A stretch of DNA of 64,000 bases from AP-15 sp963736715 (GTDB lineage Bacteria; Pseudomonadota; Alphaproteobacteria; ATCC43930; CGMCC-115725): contig CAVTQA010000031.1 of NCBI GenBank assembly GCA_963736715.1, positions 1 to 64,000 on the forward strand. The letters run 5' to 3'. Positions within the stretch are counted from its first letter, which is position 1. Every line of letters starts with the position of its first letter. The notes below the pieces were generated by a model. The model ran no database searches, had not been told where the DNA came from, and worked only from the letters and a program-made list of their open reading frames with translations. Made by a program: the position numbers and the translations under genes. Below, in pieces: positions 18,031-26,707 of this stretch.

Positions 18031-20331
18031 GATGGTGCGGCCTCTCCGTTCCGCGCGCCGGTCATCGCGCTCGACGGTCCGGACAAGGTGACCGGCGCAG
18101 CGCGCTACACCTTCGATGTGAGCCTGCCCGGCATGTTGCATGCGAAGGTGTTGCGCAGCCCCATCCGCATGCTCGCATCCGCTCCATCGATACCAGGACG
18201 CGCCGAAGGGCTCCCGGGTGTCGTGGCGGTCGTGACAGGGATCGACGCGGTGGGGCTGCCGGATCCCTATTACGGCGTGGCGATCCGAGACCAGCCGGTC
18301 GTCGCGATCGACAAGGTGCGTTATGTCGGCGATATGGTCGCAGCAGTGGCTGCGATCGACGAGGAGATCGCCTACCGCGCGCTCGCGCTGATCGAGGTGC
18401 ACTACGAGCCGCTGCCGGCGGTCACGGCAATCGAGGCGGCGCTGGCGGAAGGCGCGCCGCTGTTGTTCGACACGCCGGCCGCAGGGGAACCCATCAAGCT
18501 CGGAGATGGCCTCGTCAGCCTGAAAGAGCCGCGTCCGAATGTGCTCTGCGAGTTTGGCTACGCACATGGCGACGCGGACGCCGTGTTGGCGGCGGTCCGA
18601 CCATGTCTTCGAAGATCGCTTCCACTTTTCACGGATCAACCATTTCCACCTCGAACCGCACGTCAACATCGCGCGCGTCACGGGCGAGCTGATCGAGTTA
18701 TGGTCATGCAATCAAGACCCGTTTGTGCTGCGCAGCGACATTGCGCGGATCTTCGGGCGACCTGCCAACAGCATTCGCATCCATGCGAGCTATGTCGGCG
18801 GCGGTTTCGGCGGCAAGAGCTTCTGCAAGATGGAACCGCTCGTCGTGCTGCTGGCGATGAAGGCGGGCCGGCCGGTGCGCCTCTGCCTCAGCCTCGACGA
18901 AAGTTTGCTGACGCTGACCAAACATGCCGGGATCCTGATACTGAAAACGGGGGTCACCAGGGACGGCCGGCTGACCGCCCGCAAGAGCGAGATCCAGCTC
19001 GACGGCGGCGCCTATTCGGATGCGAGCGCGCTGACGGTGGTTAAGACGGGATACCGCATCACCGGTCCCTATCGTTGGGACGCAGTTGCGACGCGCGCTT
19101 GCGCGGTGCGCACCAATACGGTTCCGGCCGGGTCGTTTCGCGGTTTTGGCGGAACCCAGGCGAGCTTTGCGTCGGAATCTCAGATCGACATGATTGCGCG
19201 CCGGTTGGGGATCGACCCCTATGATTTCCGCTGCAAGAACCTGCTTGCCCTGGGCGAGCCGTTTCGACCGGGCGACAGCGGCATCGACAGCGACCTTGCA
19301 AAGGGGCTCGACGAGGTCATTGAACGCCTCGGCTATCGGCAGCGCGTTCGAAGCTCGGCGCAGGGTCACAAGGCGCGCGGGATGGGTCTTAGCATCGGGA
19401 TCAAGGATGGCGGCGGCACCGGCAACCATGCCCAAGCGCTCGTCAAGGTATTACCCTCCGGGCGAGCGATCGTCAGTGCCGCAGCGGTCGAGATCGGTCA
19501 GGGGGCAACGACGACCTTGAGCCGCATCGCCGCAGAGACCCTGAACCTCCCGCTCGATTGGGTGCGCTACGGCGCGATCGACACCGACTCGACGCCCCTC
19601 GACAACGGCACGCATGCCAGCTGCGGCACCGTGGTCACCGGCATCGCCGTGAATGCGAGCGGCGGCCGATGCCCGCGACCAGGTCCTCGAATTCGCCGCC
19701 GAGCGGCTCGGCTGCACGGCGGCTGAGCTGGCGCTCGACAATTGGACCGTTCGGCGCGGCAATTACGTTCATCCGCTCGAGCCGATGATCGCGGAGCACT
19801 ATGGCGGCGCCGGGTTCGAATTCATTGGCCGCGGCATGGTCAAGGTCCCCAATGACCCAAAGGCGCCGCTGACAGCGGCGAGCTTGTTTTGGATGCCGAG
19901 CTGGGTTGGGGCCGAGGTCGAAGTGGACCGCGAGACCGGAAAGGTGCAGGTTGTGCATCTCGTGGTGGGCGCCGATTCCGGGCGCAGCGTCAACGCGACC
20001 GCCTGCCGTGGGCAGGTCGAAGGCGCGGCATTGCAGGCCTTCGGGCAGAGCCTTTTCGAGGAATTGCGCTACGAGGGCGCCGAGCCGGCTGAACGCAACG
20101 CCGCTCGACTACCGCGTGCCGCTCGCGGGTGACCTGCCGGATTGCTACGAGTCGTTCGTCCTCGAGCATGGCGGCCCCGGCCCGTTCGGCGCCAAAGGCA
20201 TAGGCGAGAGCGGTATGCTCGGCGTCGCGGCGGCGATCGCCAATGCAATCGAAGATGCGGTCGGCGTCAGGGTGACGCAAATCCCGTTCACGCCGCAACA
20301 CGTGCTCGCGGCGATCGGGGCGGCACCGTGA
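18028..20331 (+). pseudogene. Molybdopterin-binding subunit of an aldehyde/xanthine dehydrogenase-type hydroxylase, frameshifted
   Basis: About 768 residues if three +1 shifts near 18595, 19665 and 20090 are repaired; the total length is a multiple of three. Visible motifs are GPDKVTGAARYTFDV at the start, SYVGGGFGGKSFCKME and SFRGFGGTQASFASE for the cofactor, and GAKGIGESGMLG with the catalytic Glu near the end. These enzymes hydroxylate N-heterocycles or oxidise aldehydes using water, in the cytoplasm. Relatives act on xanthine, nicotinate, uracil or CO; the substrate cannot be picked here. The stop overlaps the next start (GTGA). Confidence 0.75.
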
Positions 20332-21137
20332 CGCCGGCTGCGAGCCTGCCGATGTACAACCTGCCGGAAATGCGGGAGGTCAACGCGCGTTTCTGGGAAA
20401 CGCTGCGCGGATTATTGGTCGAAGCGGGTTTGGGCAAGGTTCCCGAGAGCTTGACGTTCGACCAGATGCCTGTGCCGGAACGCATCGGCCCTGACATTTT
20501 GTTCTCGCAAACCTGCGGCTATCCGCTCGAGACGATCTTTTCCGGGCAGGCTAACCGCCTCGGCACGCCATGCTATGCCGTGCCCGGCTGCGACGGGCCC
20601 ACCCATTGCGGGCTGTTCATCGCGCCGGCCGGATCAGCCGCGCGCGAATTGCCCGATCTGCGCGGCGGTATTTTCCTCTTCAACAATCGTCATTCCAATT
20701 CGGGGATGAACCTGCCGCGGCGCGCCCTGGCAGACATCGCCGATGGACGCCCCTTCTTCTCGAAGGTCGTTGAAACGGGCAGTCATCCCGGCAACCTCGA
20801 CCGCATCGCGCGCGGTGAAGCCGATGCGACCGCAGTCGACAACGTCACCTACGCTTTCTGGCGTCACTACCGCCCCGAAGCGGCGCGGCATGTCCGTGTC
20901 CTCGCGCGGACACCAGCAAGCCCGGCGATACCCTTCGTGACGTCGGTCGCGACGCCGCCGGCGACCGTGGCAATATTGCGCGAGGCCTTAATCCGCTTGG
21001 GACATGAGCCGCGCGCCGCAGCAGCCCGCGCCGGTCTCTGGATCACCGGCATCGTGGATGTGCCCGCAGCCGCCTATCGCCGGCTGCTCGAATACGAGCG
21101 CGAAGCAGCCGAACTCGGCTATCCTGAGCTCGCTTAA
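20328..21137 (+). CDS. PhnD-like phosphate/phosphonate-type binding protein without signal peptide
   Basis: 269 residues. GTG 20328 overlaps the stop of the molybdopterin subunit, so coupling fixes the start. The fold is type-2 periplasmic binding (LFSQTCGYPLETIF; SGMNLPRRALADIA; GSHPGNLDRIARGEADATAV), as in PhnD-like proteins. No leader peptide is visible, so it may act in the cytoplasm or rely on another route. There is no PhnC or PhnE partner. Proteins of this kind often sit beside oxidoreductase genes, and the role is unknown. Confidence 0.7.
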   Translation: MTPAASLPMYNLPEMREVNARFWETLRGLLVEAGLGKVPESLTFDQMPVPERIGPDILFSQTCGYPLETIFSGQANRLGTPCYAVPGCDGPTHCGLFIAPAGSAARELPDLRGGIFLFNNRHSNSGMNLPRRALADIADGRPFFSKVVETGSHPGNLDRIARGEADATAVDNVTYAFWRHYRPEAARHVRVLARTPASPAIPFVTSVATPPATVAILREALIRLGHEPRAAAARAGLWITGIVDVPAAAYRRLLEYEREAAELGYPELA

Positions 21138-21151
21138 AGCAGGAGGCATCA

Positions 21152-21634
21152 ATGCTCGAGGAGAAATTGACCGGCCGTGTCGCACGATTCGCCGATCGCC
21201 GAGAAGACTGGTCGGTGTTCGGGTTCGAGACCGCCTGCGACCCGCGCTACGCCCGCGCCCAACGCCGCTACCTCGGGGCCAGCGGCTCGGCAGATCCCAA
21301 GGATCTGCGCGGCGCCATCCCGGCGACGGCTTTCACGATGTCGATACAAACCATGCCCGCGGGAAATCGCATCCCGATCCATTGTCACGAAACCGAGGAG
21401 GTCTTCTTTATCCTGGAAGGCGAGTGCCTCGTGCGCTGCTGGGAGGGTGGGGAGAGCTGCGACATTCGGCTTGGCCGCTGGGATCTCGTTGCGCTGCCGC
21501 CGTTCCTGAACCACGAGATCTTCAATGACGGTCCCGGCGATTGCCACGTCCAGACATTGCTCGCCAAGCCCCAGCCACTCCGTCCGCAATATGCCGACCC
21601 CGAATTGCTGGAGCTGCAAGCGGCCCAAGGGTGA
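21152..21634 (+). CDS. Cupin-domain protein
   Basis: 160 residues; AGGAGG before ATG 21152. The cupin metal motif is IPIHCHETEEVFFILEGE (His, His, Glu), and the second motif region is NHEIFNDGPGDCHV. Such small single-domain cupins bind Fe, Mn or Ni and act as dioxygenases, isomerases or sensors. It closes the operon with the PhnD-like gene, 14 bases apart. Function is not assignable. Confidence 0.75.
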   Translation: MLEEKLTGRVARFADRREDWSVFGFETACDPRYARAQRRYLGASGSADPKDLRGAIPATAFTMSIQTMPAGNRIPIHCHETEEVFFILEGECLVRCWEGGESCDIRLGRWDLVALPPFLNHEIFNDGPGDCHVQTLLAKPQPLRPQYADPELLELQAAQG

Positions 21635-21715
21635 GGCTTGCAGATCAGGTGGTCGGCTGCTCGAAATCCCGAGTTGATGAGGCCCGTGCGCTAAACAGAT
21701 GGGCGCCGTTCCGGC

Positions 21716-21730
21716 TGGCACGAATCCTGC
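21716..21730 (+). promoter_or_regulatory. Sigma-54 (-24/-12) promoter
   Basis: TGGCACG-AATC-CTGC, ending 46 bases before ATG 21777. Spacing and sequence match the site before 10540. It would drive the ureidoglycolate lyase fragment, the FAD monooxygenase and perhaps the ring-opening amidohydrolase. Confidence 0.7.
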
Positions 21731-21776
21731 GTGACTCCGGTGACTTCTTCTCGAAATTCGCGAGGGAGCGGCCGGG

Positions 21777-21902
21777 ATGCAGCGCATTGCCGTCGCAGAG
21801 CTTACGTCCGAGGCATTTGCTCCTTTTGGTGAAGTCGCCGCGCCGCTCGCCGGCGGCCACACGGTCTGGCGGCAGGACCTGCCGGCTGGGTTTGCGGCAT
21901 GA
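21777..21902 (+). pseudogene. Ureidoglycolate lyase-like N-terminal fragment
   Basis: 41 codons reading MQRIAVAELTSEAFAPFGEV and then a short tail to TGA at 21900-21902. LT-x-EAFAPFGEV is the usual start of ureidoglycolate lyase (AllA/Ugl), which releases urea from ureidoglycolate in purine breakdown. Family members are about 160-170 residues, so only the first quarter remains. It keeps a purine-rich GAGGGAG upstream, a sigma-54 promoter, and a four-base ATGA overlap with the next gene. It may now serve as a leader peptide that couples translation to the monooxygenase. The frame is open and has no frameshift. Confidence 0.5.
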
Positions 21903-23077
21903 AGCGCACGGTCGAGATTGCCGGCGGTGGAATTGCGGGGCTGACGACTGGTCTCGCCTTTGCGCAGAAGGGCTGGCGCGTTCGCGTCCATGAGCAGGAC
22001 AGCGCATTGCGAATTTTGGGCGCGGGGATCTACATTTGGGAAAACGGGCTGCGGGTGCTCGACGCGTTGGGCGTGTTGCCTCGAGCGACGGCCGGCGCCA
22101 TCCCGGCCTCCCGCCATGAAAAGCGCAACCACAATGGCAGCGCTTTCGCCAGCAGCCGTGTCGGCCGTGATCTTCGCCTGTACGTGCCGTTGCGCGAAAC
22201 CTTGCTGACGGCGCTCCATGAGGCCCTCGTCGCCACCGGCGGAGAGGTCGTGTTCAATTCGCGAGCCGTGGCGGGAGATCCGGACGGGTGGCTGCACTTC
22301 GAGGATGGAAGCTCGCGGCACGCCGATCTCGTTGTTGGCGCCGATGGTGTCAACTCGCCGGTCCGCGACAGCCTCGGCCTTTTGAAATGGCGGCGCCCGG
22401 CAAACCAATTCGGCTATCGGGCGATGATCCGACGCAAGCCGGATGAGCTCGAAACTGAGGCCGGGCAAACGCATTGCGAGAACTGGAATGGCTCGCGCCG
22501 TCTGCTCTACGCGCCATGCACCGCCGAGCTTGCTTATGTGCAATTGACTTCACTGGCGGGCGACAGTTCGGGCAATGCCGTGCCGATCGATCGCGGCTTT
22601 TGGCGTACTCTCTTCCCACATCTGGGTTGGATCATCGACCGGATCCCCGACGATGGGCGCGGCGACTGGTTTGAGATCATCCGGCTCGAGGGTTGGTCGA
22701 GTGGACGGGTGGCGATCGTCGGCGACGCGGCCAGCGCGCAGCCGCCCTTTCTCGGCCAAGGAGGCGGATGCTCGATGATGTCGGGCTTCGTGCTGGCTCA
22801 CATGATCGATCGCGAAGGCGATGTGCTCGACGGCATCTCCGCTTGGGAGATGCATGAGCGCCCATTCACCGAATGGGTCCAGCGGATCGCCGATTGGAAT
22901 GGGCAATTGGCCTTTCTGCCGGCAACCGCACGCACAGCCATCTTTAGAGCCCTCAATGCGAGTGAATGGGTGAAGCGTCAGACATTGCTGGCGGCGGCTT
23001 GCCGGGACGTGACCGCCCCACGCCGGATTTCGCCCAGCTCCGCGTCGAATGCACCGATTTATCCTTTAATCCACTGA
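21899..23077 (+). CDS. FAD-dependent aromatic-ring monooxygenase (salicylate hydroxylase type)
   Basis: 392 residues. The dinucleotide motif is EIAGGGIAGLTTGLAFAQKG (3-22), with an acidic end VHEQD. The DG motif is ADLVVGADGVNSPVRD (about 142-157), and the GD motif is VAIVGDAASAQPPFLGQGG (about 271-289). This is the class A flavin monooxygenase layout: NADH reduces FAD, and an oxygen atom is put on an aromatic or heteroaromatic ring. ATG 21899 overlaps the preceding stop. It precedes a ring-opening amidohydrolase, so a path of hydroxylation followed by hydrolytic ring opening is plausible. The last 25 residues look irregular. Confidence 0.82.
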   Translation: MKRTVEIAGGGIAGLTTGLAFAQKGWRVRVHEQDSALRILGAGIYIWENGLRVLDALGVLPRATAGAIPASRHEKRNHNGSAFASSRVGRDLRLYVPLRETLLTALHEALVATGGEVVFNSRAVAGDPDGWLHFEDGSSRHADLVVGADGVNSPVRDSLGLLKWRRPANQFGYRAMIRRKPDELETEAGQTHCENWNGSRRLLYAPCTAELAYVQLTSLAGDSSGNAVPIDRGFWRTLFPHLGWIIDRIPDDGRGDWFEIIRLEGWSSGRVAIVGDAASAQPPFLGQGGGCSMMSGFVLAHMIDREGDVLDGISAWEMHERPFTEWVQRIADWNGQLAFLPATARTAIFRALNASEWVKRQTLLAAACRDVTAPRRISPSSASNAPIYPLIH

Positions 23078-23137
23078 TGCTGGCGCGCAAACCGGTTACT
23101 TGGCGCCTTCACGCGGGCTCGTAAAGGTGCCCGGTAG

Positions 23138-24244
23138 ATGGAATGTCTTGTCCACCGCGTGCCAATGCGCGACCCCGGCGACGCCTCGGCAGTTCTGCGG
23201 CTGATCGACGACGGGCTGATTGCCCCGCATGAAATCGTGGCGATCCTCGGCAAGACCGAAGGCAATGGCTGCGTCAACGACTTCACGCGCGGTTATGCGA
23301 CGATGGCCGTCTCGGCCGCCCTCGCGAAGCCGCTCGGCATCACCGCCGAGGAGGTGCCCGCGCGCGTCGCCATGGTAATGTCTGGCGGCACAGAGGGCGG
23401 ATTGTCGCCGCATTTTCTTGTGTTTGCCATTCGCGACCGGGGAACGCCGCCCACCGGTCGCAAATCCCTTGCAATCGGCGCAGCATCGACCCCAGTGCTG
23501 TTGCCCGAGCAGATCGGCCGCATGCGGCAAGTGGAGTTGACGGCGGCCGCGGTCCGTGAGGCGATGAAGCGCGCGGCAATCGCCGATAATGCCGATGTCC
23601 ATTGGGTGCAGGTCAAATGTCCGCTGCTGACCAATGAGCGCATGGCCGAGGCCGCATCCCGCGGTACGACCACGGCTACCGACAATACCTACGCCTCGAT
23701 GGCGTTGTCACGCGGGGCCTCAGCGCTCGGAGCTGCGCTCGCCCTCGGCGAAGTCGACCCCGCGGCACTCGATGACCGGGCGATCGGGCGGGACTTCGGC
23801 CTCTGGTCGCCGCGTGCCAGCGCTTCTGCCGGTGTCGAACTCTTGCACAGCGAGATCATCGTGCTCGGCAACAGCGCCGAATGGTCGGGCGACAATGTCA
23901 TCGCCCACGGGGTGATGCAGGACGCGATAGATCTGCCCAGTGTGATCGGCGTGCTGAGAGAGCTCGATTTTAAGATCGCGGGCCAAATGGACAAAGCGGC
24001 GGCCTCGCGCATCCTGGCCGTGCTCGCCAAGGCCGAGGCGTCGCGCAGCGGGACGATCCGTGGGGCGCGGCACGTGATGTGGGACGACAGCGACATACAG
24101 GCGAGCCGCCATGCGCGCGCTCTCGTTGGCGGTGTGCTCGCCGGAGTCATCGGCCGCACCGACCTGTTCGTCTCGGGCGGCGCCGAGCACCAGGGACCCG
24201 ACGGCGGCGGACCTATCGCGGTGATCGCCCGCCGCCTTCATTGA
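23138..24244 (+). CDS. Ring-opening amidohydrolase of the cyanuric acid amidohydrolase/barbiturase family
   Basis: 368 residues, the family length (AtzD, TrzD and Bar are near 360-370). Family motifs are LGKTEGNGCVNDFTRGYA at about 43-60, VMSGGTEGGLSPH at about 80-92 with a candidate nucleophile Ser, VQVKCPLL at about 163-170 with Lys, and the C-terminal metal-site segment SGGAEHQGPDGGGP. The enzymes have three repeats, each with a Ser-Lys pair, and open s-triazine or pyrimidinetrione rings by hydrolysis. Cyanuric acid gives biuret, and barbiturate gives ureidomalonate. I cannot decide the substrate from sequence. It lies between an FAD monooxygenase and a Pot-type ABC importer, which supports an N-heterocycle route. 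Confidence 0.85.
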   Translation: MECLVHRVPMRDPGDASAVLRLIDDGLIAPHEIVAILGKTEGNGCVNDFTRGYATMAVSAALAKPLGITAEEVPARVAMVMSGGTEGGLSPHFLVFAIRDRGTPPTGRKSLAIGAASTPVLLPEQIGRMRQVELTAAAVREAMKRAAIADNADVHWVQVKCPLLTNERMAEAASRGTTTATDNTYASMALSRGASALGAALALGEVDPAALDDRAIGRDFGLWSPRASASAGVELLHSEIIVLGNSAEWSGDNVIAHGVMQDAIDLPSVIGVLRELDFKIAGQMDKAAASRILAVLAKAEASRSGTIRGARHVMWDDSDIQASRHARALVGGVLAGVIGRTDLFVSGGAEHQGPDGGGPIAVIARRLH

Positions 24245-24288
24245 ACAGCGGCTCGCTGGCCCGACAATTGCTTGCGGCTGACTCGGTG

Positions 24289-25405
24289 ATGACAGCGACG
24301 TCCGAAGTTCGGCTCATCGAGCTGACCAAGACTTTCGGCCGCACCGTAGCGGTCGACGCGATTTCGGTCGAGATCCCCGGCGGCAAATATTGCTGTCTGC
24401 TGGGTCCATCAGGCTGCGGCAAGACGACGACGTTGCGCATGATCGCCGGGCACGAGGCTCCGACCAGCGGCGACATTACTCGTTGGCGGCGCGCGCGTGA
24501 CCCGACTGCCGCCGGCGCGACGGCGTACCGCGATGATGTTTCAGAATTACGCGCTCTTTCCGCATCTCAATTGCATCGACAACGTCGCCTTCAGCCTGCG
24601 CATGCGCGGTGTGCCGAAAGTCGCGCGCCGCGCCAAGGCGCATGAGATGCTGCGCCTTGTCGAGATGGAGGCGCAGGCGGAGCGGCTGCCATCTCAGCTG
24701 TCCGGCGGGCAGCAGCAGCGTGTGGCGCTTGCACGCGCGCTCGTCACCAATCCCAGCGTGCTGCTGCTCGACGAGCCGCTGTCCGCGCTCGACCCGTTCT
24801 TGCGCGTGCGCATGCGCGAGGAGTTGAAGCGCTTCCAACGCCAGTTCGGCATCAGCTTCGTGCACGTGACCCACAGCCAGGACGAGGCCCTGGCTCTCGC
24901 CGATCTCGTTATCGTCATGAATGAGGGCCGCATCGAGCAGGCAGCGCCGGGGCGCACCGTGTTCGACTGGCCCGGGACCGCATTTGTCGCGCGCTTCATC
25001 GGAGGCCATAACGTTCTGCGCTGCATCGTCGAGGCCGCTGATGGGAAGGGCGCCCGACTCCGCGGCCCGCACGGCCTCGCGATTACGACCGCAAGGCCCG
25101 GCTTGGAGGCGGGCAGCGTCGTTCATGTCGCGATCCGCAGCGATCGAATGCACATAAAACGGGCAGGGCAGCGTCTGAAAGCTGTCGGCTCGGGCAGCAG
25201 CCTGGTGTTATCGCGCGAGGGGCTGGAGTCGCGAGTTGCCGCAGTCGAATACCAGGGCGCGATTGTCAAGCTGCGCCTCGAAGCGGATTGGGGCGACGAG
25301 TTGACCGTGACGCTCGCGGATCAATCCTTCTATACAGCGCCGCTCGCCGAGGGCGATGTCGTAGCAGTCGATTGGGACGACGCCGAAGCGCATGTCGTGA
25401 GCTGA
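24289..25405 (+). pseudogene. ABC transporter ATPase, PotA type, frameshifted
   Basis: ATG 24289 begins a normal ATPase with Walker A GPSGCGKTT at about 43-51. Near 24477 a single extra base (ATTACTC where ATT-CTC is expected) moves the frame. The rest, from VTRLPPARRRTAMMFQNYAL on, has the Q-loop, signature LSGGQQQR, Walker B LLLDEPLSALD and a C-terminal TOBE-like domain. Repaired, it would be about 371 residues. It is the energy subunit for the binding protein and two permeases that follow. The single lesion in an otherwise perfect gene could be a sequence error. A weaker sigma-54-like TGGCCCG-N4-TTGC lies at 24257-24271, close to the start. Confidence 0.8.
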
Positions 25406-25426
25406 ACGAGACCAGGGAGGAGAGTA

Positions 25427-26707
25427 ATGCGGCAAAGTGTGGGAACATCCCGGCGTAAGTTTCTCAGGGGCACCGCCGCGACGGCGGGGCTGGCGCTCGG
25501 GGCCGGTGCAATCACCAAACTCCGCCGCGTCCGCGCGGCCGAGCCGGTGACCCTGCGAATTGCCGGCACCGGCGTCAACCAGTTCAAGGAGCTCGCCGAC
25601 AAATGCAAGGCCGATCTCGGCTTCACCGTCCAATACACCTCGCTGGTCTCGGATGACGTCGTCAAACGAGCGGTCACCCAGCCGAGCTCATTCGATCTCT
25701 TGGATTCGGAATATTGGATGCTGAAGAAGATCGTGCCGTCGGGCACTCTGCGCGGCATCGACGTCACTAAGATTAAGTACTACGACGAGATCGTTCCGAT
25801 CTTCACCAAGGGCGAGCTGCCAAACGGCAAGAAGGTGGCGATGGAGGGCATCGCACCGATCAAGGTCGCCTATCTGACTGCGGAAAAGTCGGAGAAATTC
25901 TCCCCGCAGCCATCGCAATGGATGACAGTGATCCCGACCGTCTACAACGCCGACACTTTGGGCATTCGGCCCGATCTGATCAAGCGCCCGATCAAGTCCT
26001 GGGCCGAGCTGCTCAACCCGGAATTCAAAGGAAAATCAGCGATCCTGAATATCCCGTCGATCGGCATCATGGATGCGGCGATGGTGTGCGAGGCCAAGGG
26101 TCTCGTCAATTACGGCGACAAGGGCAACATGACCACGCAGGAGATCGACAAGACCATCGCGGTGATGATCGAGGCCAAGAAGGCGGGGCAGTTCCGCGCG
26201 TTCTGGAAGGAGTTCAACGAAAGCGTCAACCTGATGGCCTCGGGCGAGGTGGTGATCCAATCGATGTGGTCGCCGGCGGTGACCAAGGTGCGGCAGATGG
26301 GTATCGACTGCGTCTACCAGCCATTGAAGGAGGGCTATCGCGCCTGGGCCGCCGGGCTCGGCGTGCCGACCCATCTGCAGGGCCCGCAGCTGGACGCCGC
26401 GTACGAATTCATCAACTGGTACTTGTCCGGTTGGGCCGGCGCCTTCCTCAACCGCCAAGGTTATTACACGGCCGTCCTCGACACTGCGAAACAGCAGATG
26501 AGCCCGGACGAGTGGGACTTCTGGATGGAAGGCAAGCCGGCCAAAGGCGACATCCTCAGCCCGACCGGCGAAAAGATCGAAAGCGCCGGCGCGGTGCGCG
26601 ACGGCGGCTCGTTCTGGGACCGCATGGGGCGGATCAGCGTGTGGAACACGGTCATGGACGAGGACCGCTACATGGTCCGCAAATGGAACGAATTCATCGC
26701 CGCGTGA
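25427..26707 (+). CDS. ABC transporter substrate-binding protein, PotD type, Tat-exported
   Basis: 426 residues; GGGAGGAG before ATG 25427. The leader SRRKFLRGTAATAGLALGAG carries a twin-arginine motif, so the protein is exported folded. The body is an extracellular solute-binding protein of the spermidine/putrescine family (VYNADTLGI, SWAELLNPEFKGK, FINWYLSGWAGAFL). In catabolic clusters of this kind the ligand is often not a polyamine. It is followed by the permease with a GTGA overlap. The neighbouring ring-opening amidohydrolase and hydantoinases suggest a cyclic ureide or similar ligand, but that is inference. Confidence 0.85.
   Translation: MRQSVGTSRRKFLRGTAATAGLALGAGAITKLRRVRAAEPVTLRIAGTGVNQFKELADKCKADLGFTVQYTSLVSDDVVKRAVTQPSSFDLLDSEYWMLKKIVPSGTLRGIDVTKIKYYDEIVPIFTKGELPNGKKVAMEGIAPIKVAYLTAEKSEKFSPQPSQWMTVIPTVYNADTLGIRPDLIKRPIKSWAELLNPEFKGKSAILNIPSIGIMDAAMVCEAKGLVNYGDKGNMTTQEIDKTIAVMIEAKKAGQFRAFWKEFNESVNLMASGEVVIQSMWSPAVTKVRQMGIDCVYQPLKEGYRAWAAGLGVPTHLQGPQLDAAYEFINWYLSGWAGAFLNRQGYYTAVLDTAKQQMSPDEWDFWMEGKPAKGDILSPTGEKIESAGAVRDGGSFWDRMGRISVWNTVMDEDRYMVRKWNEFIAA

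Noticed and set aside
24257..24272. Sigma-54-like TGGCCCG-ACAA-TTGC before the PotA-type ATPase
   Set aside because: Not listed as a feature: one key base differs, and the start codon is only 17 bases away, leaving almost no leader.
25918..26703. Long upstream extension of the PotB-type permease frame
   Set aside because: It runs out of frame across the intact PotD-type gene. Coupling at GTG 26704 is the better start.
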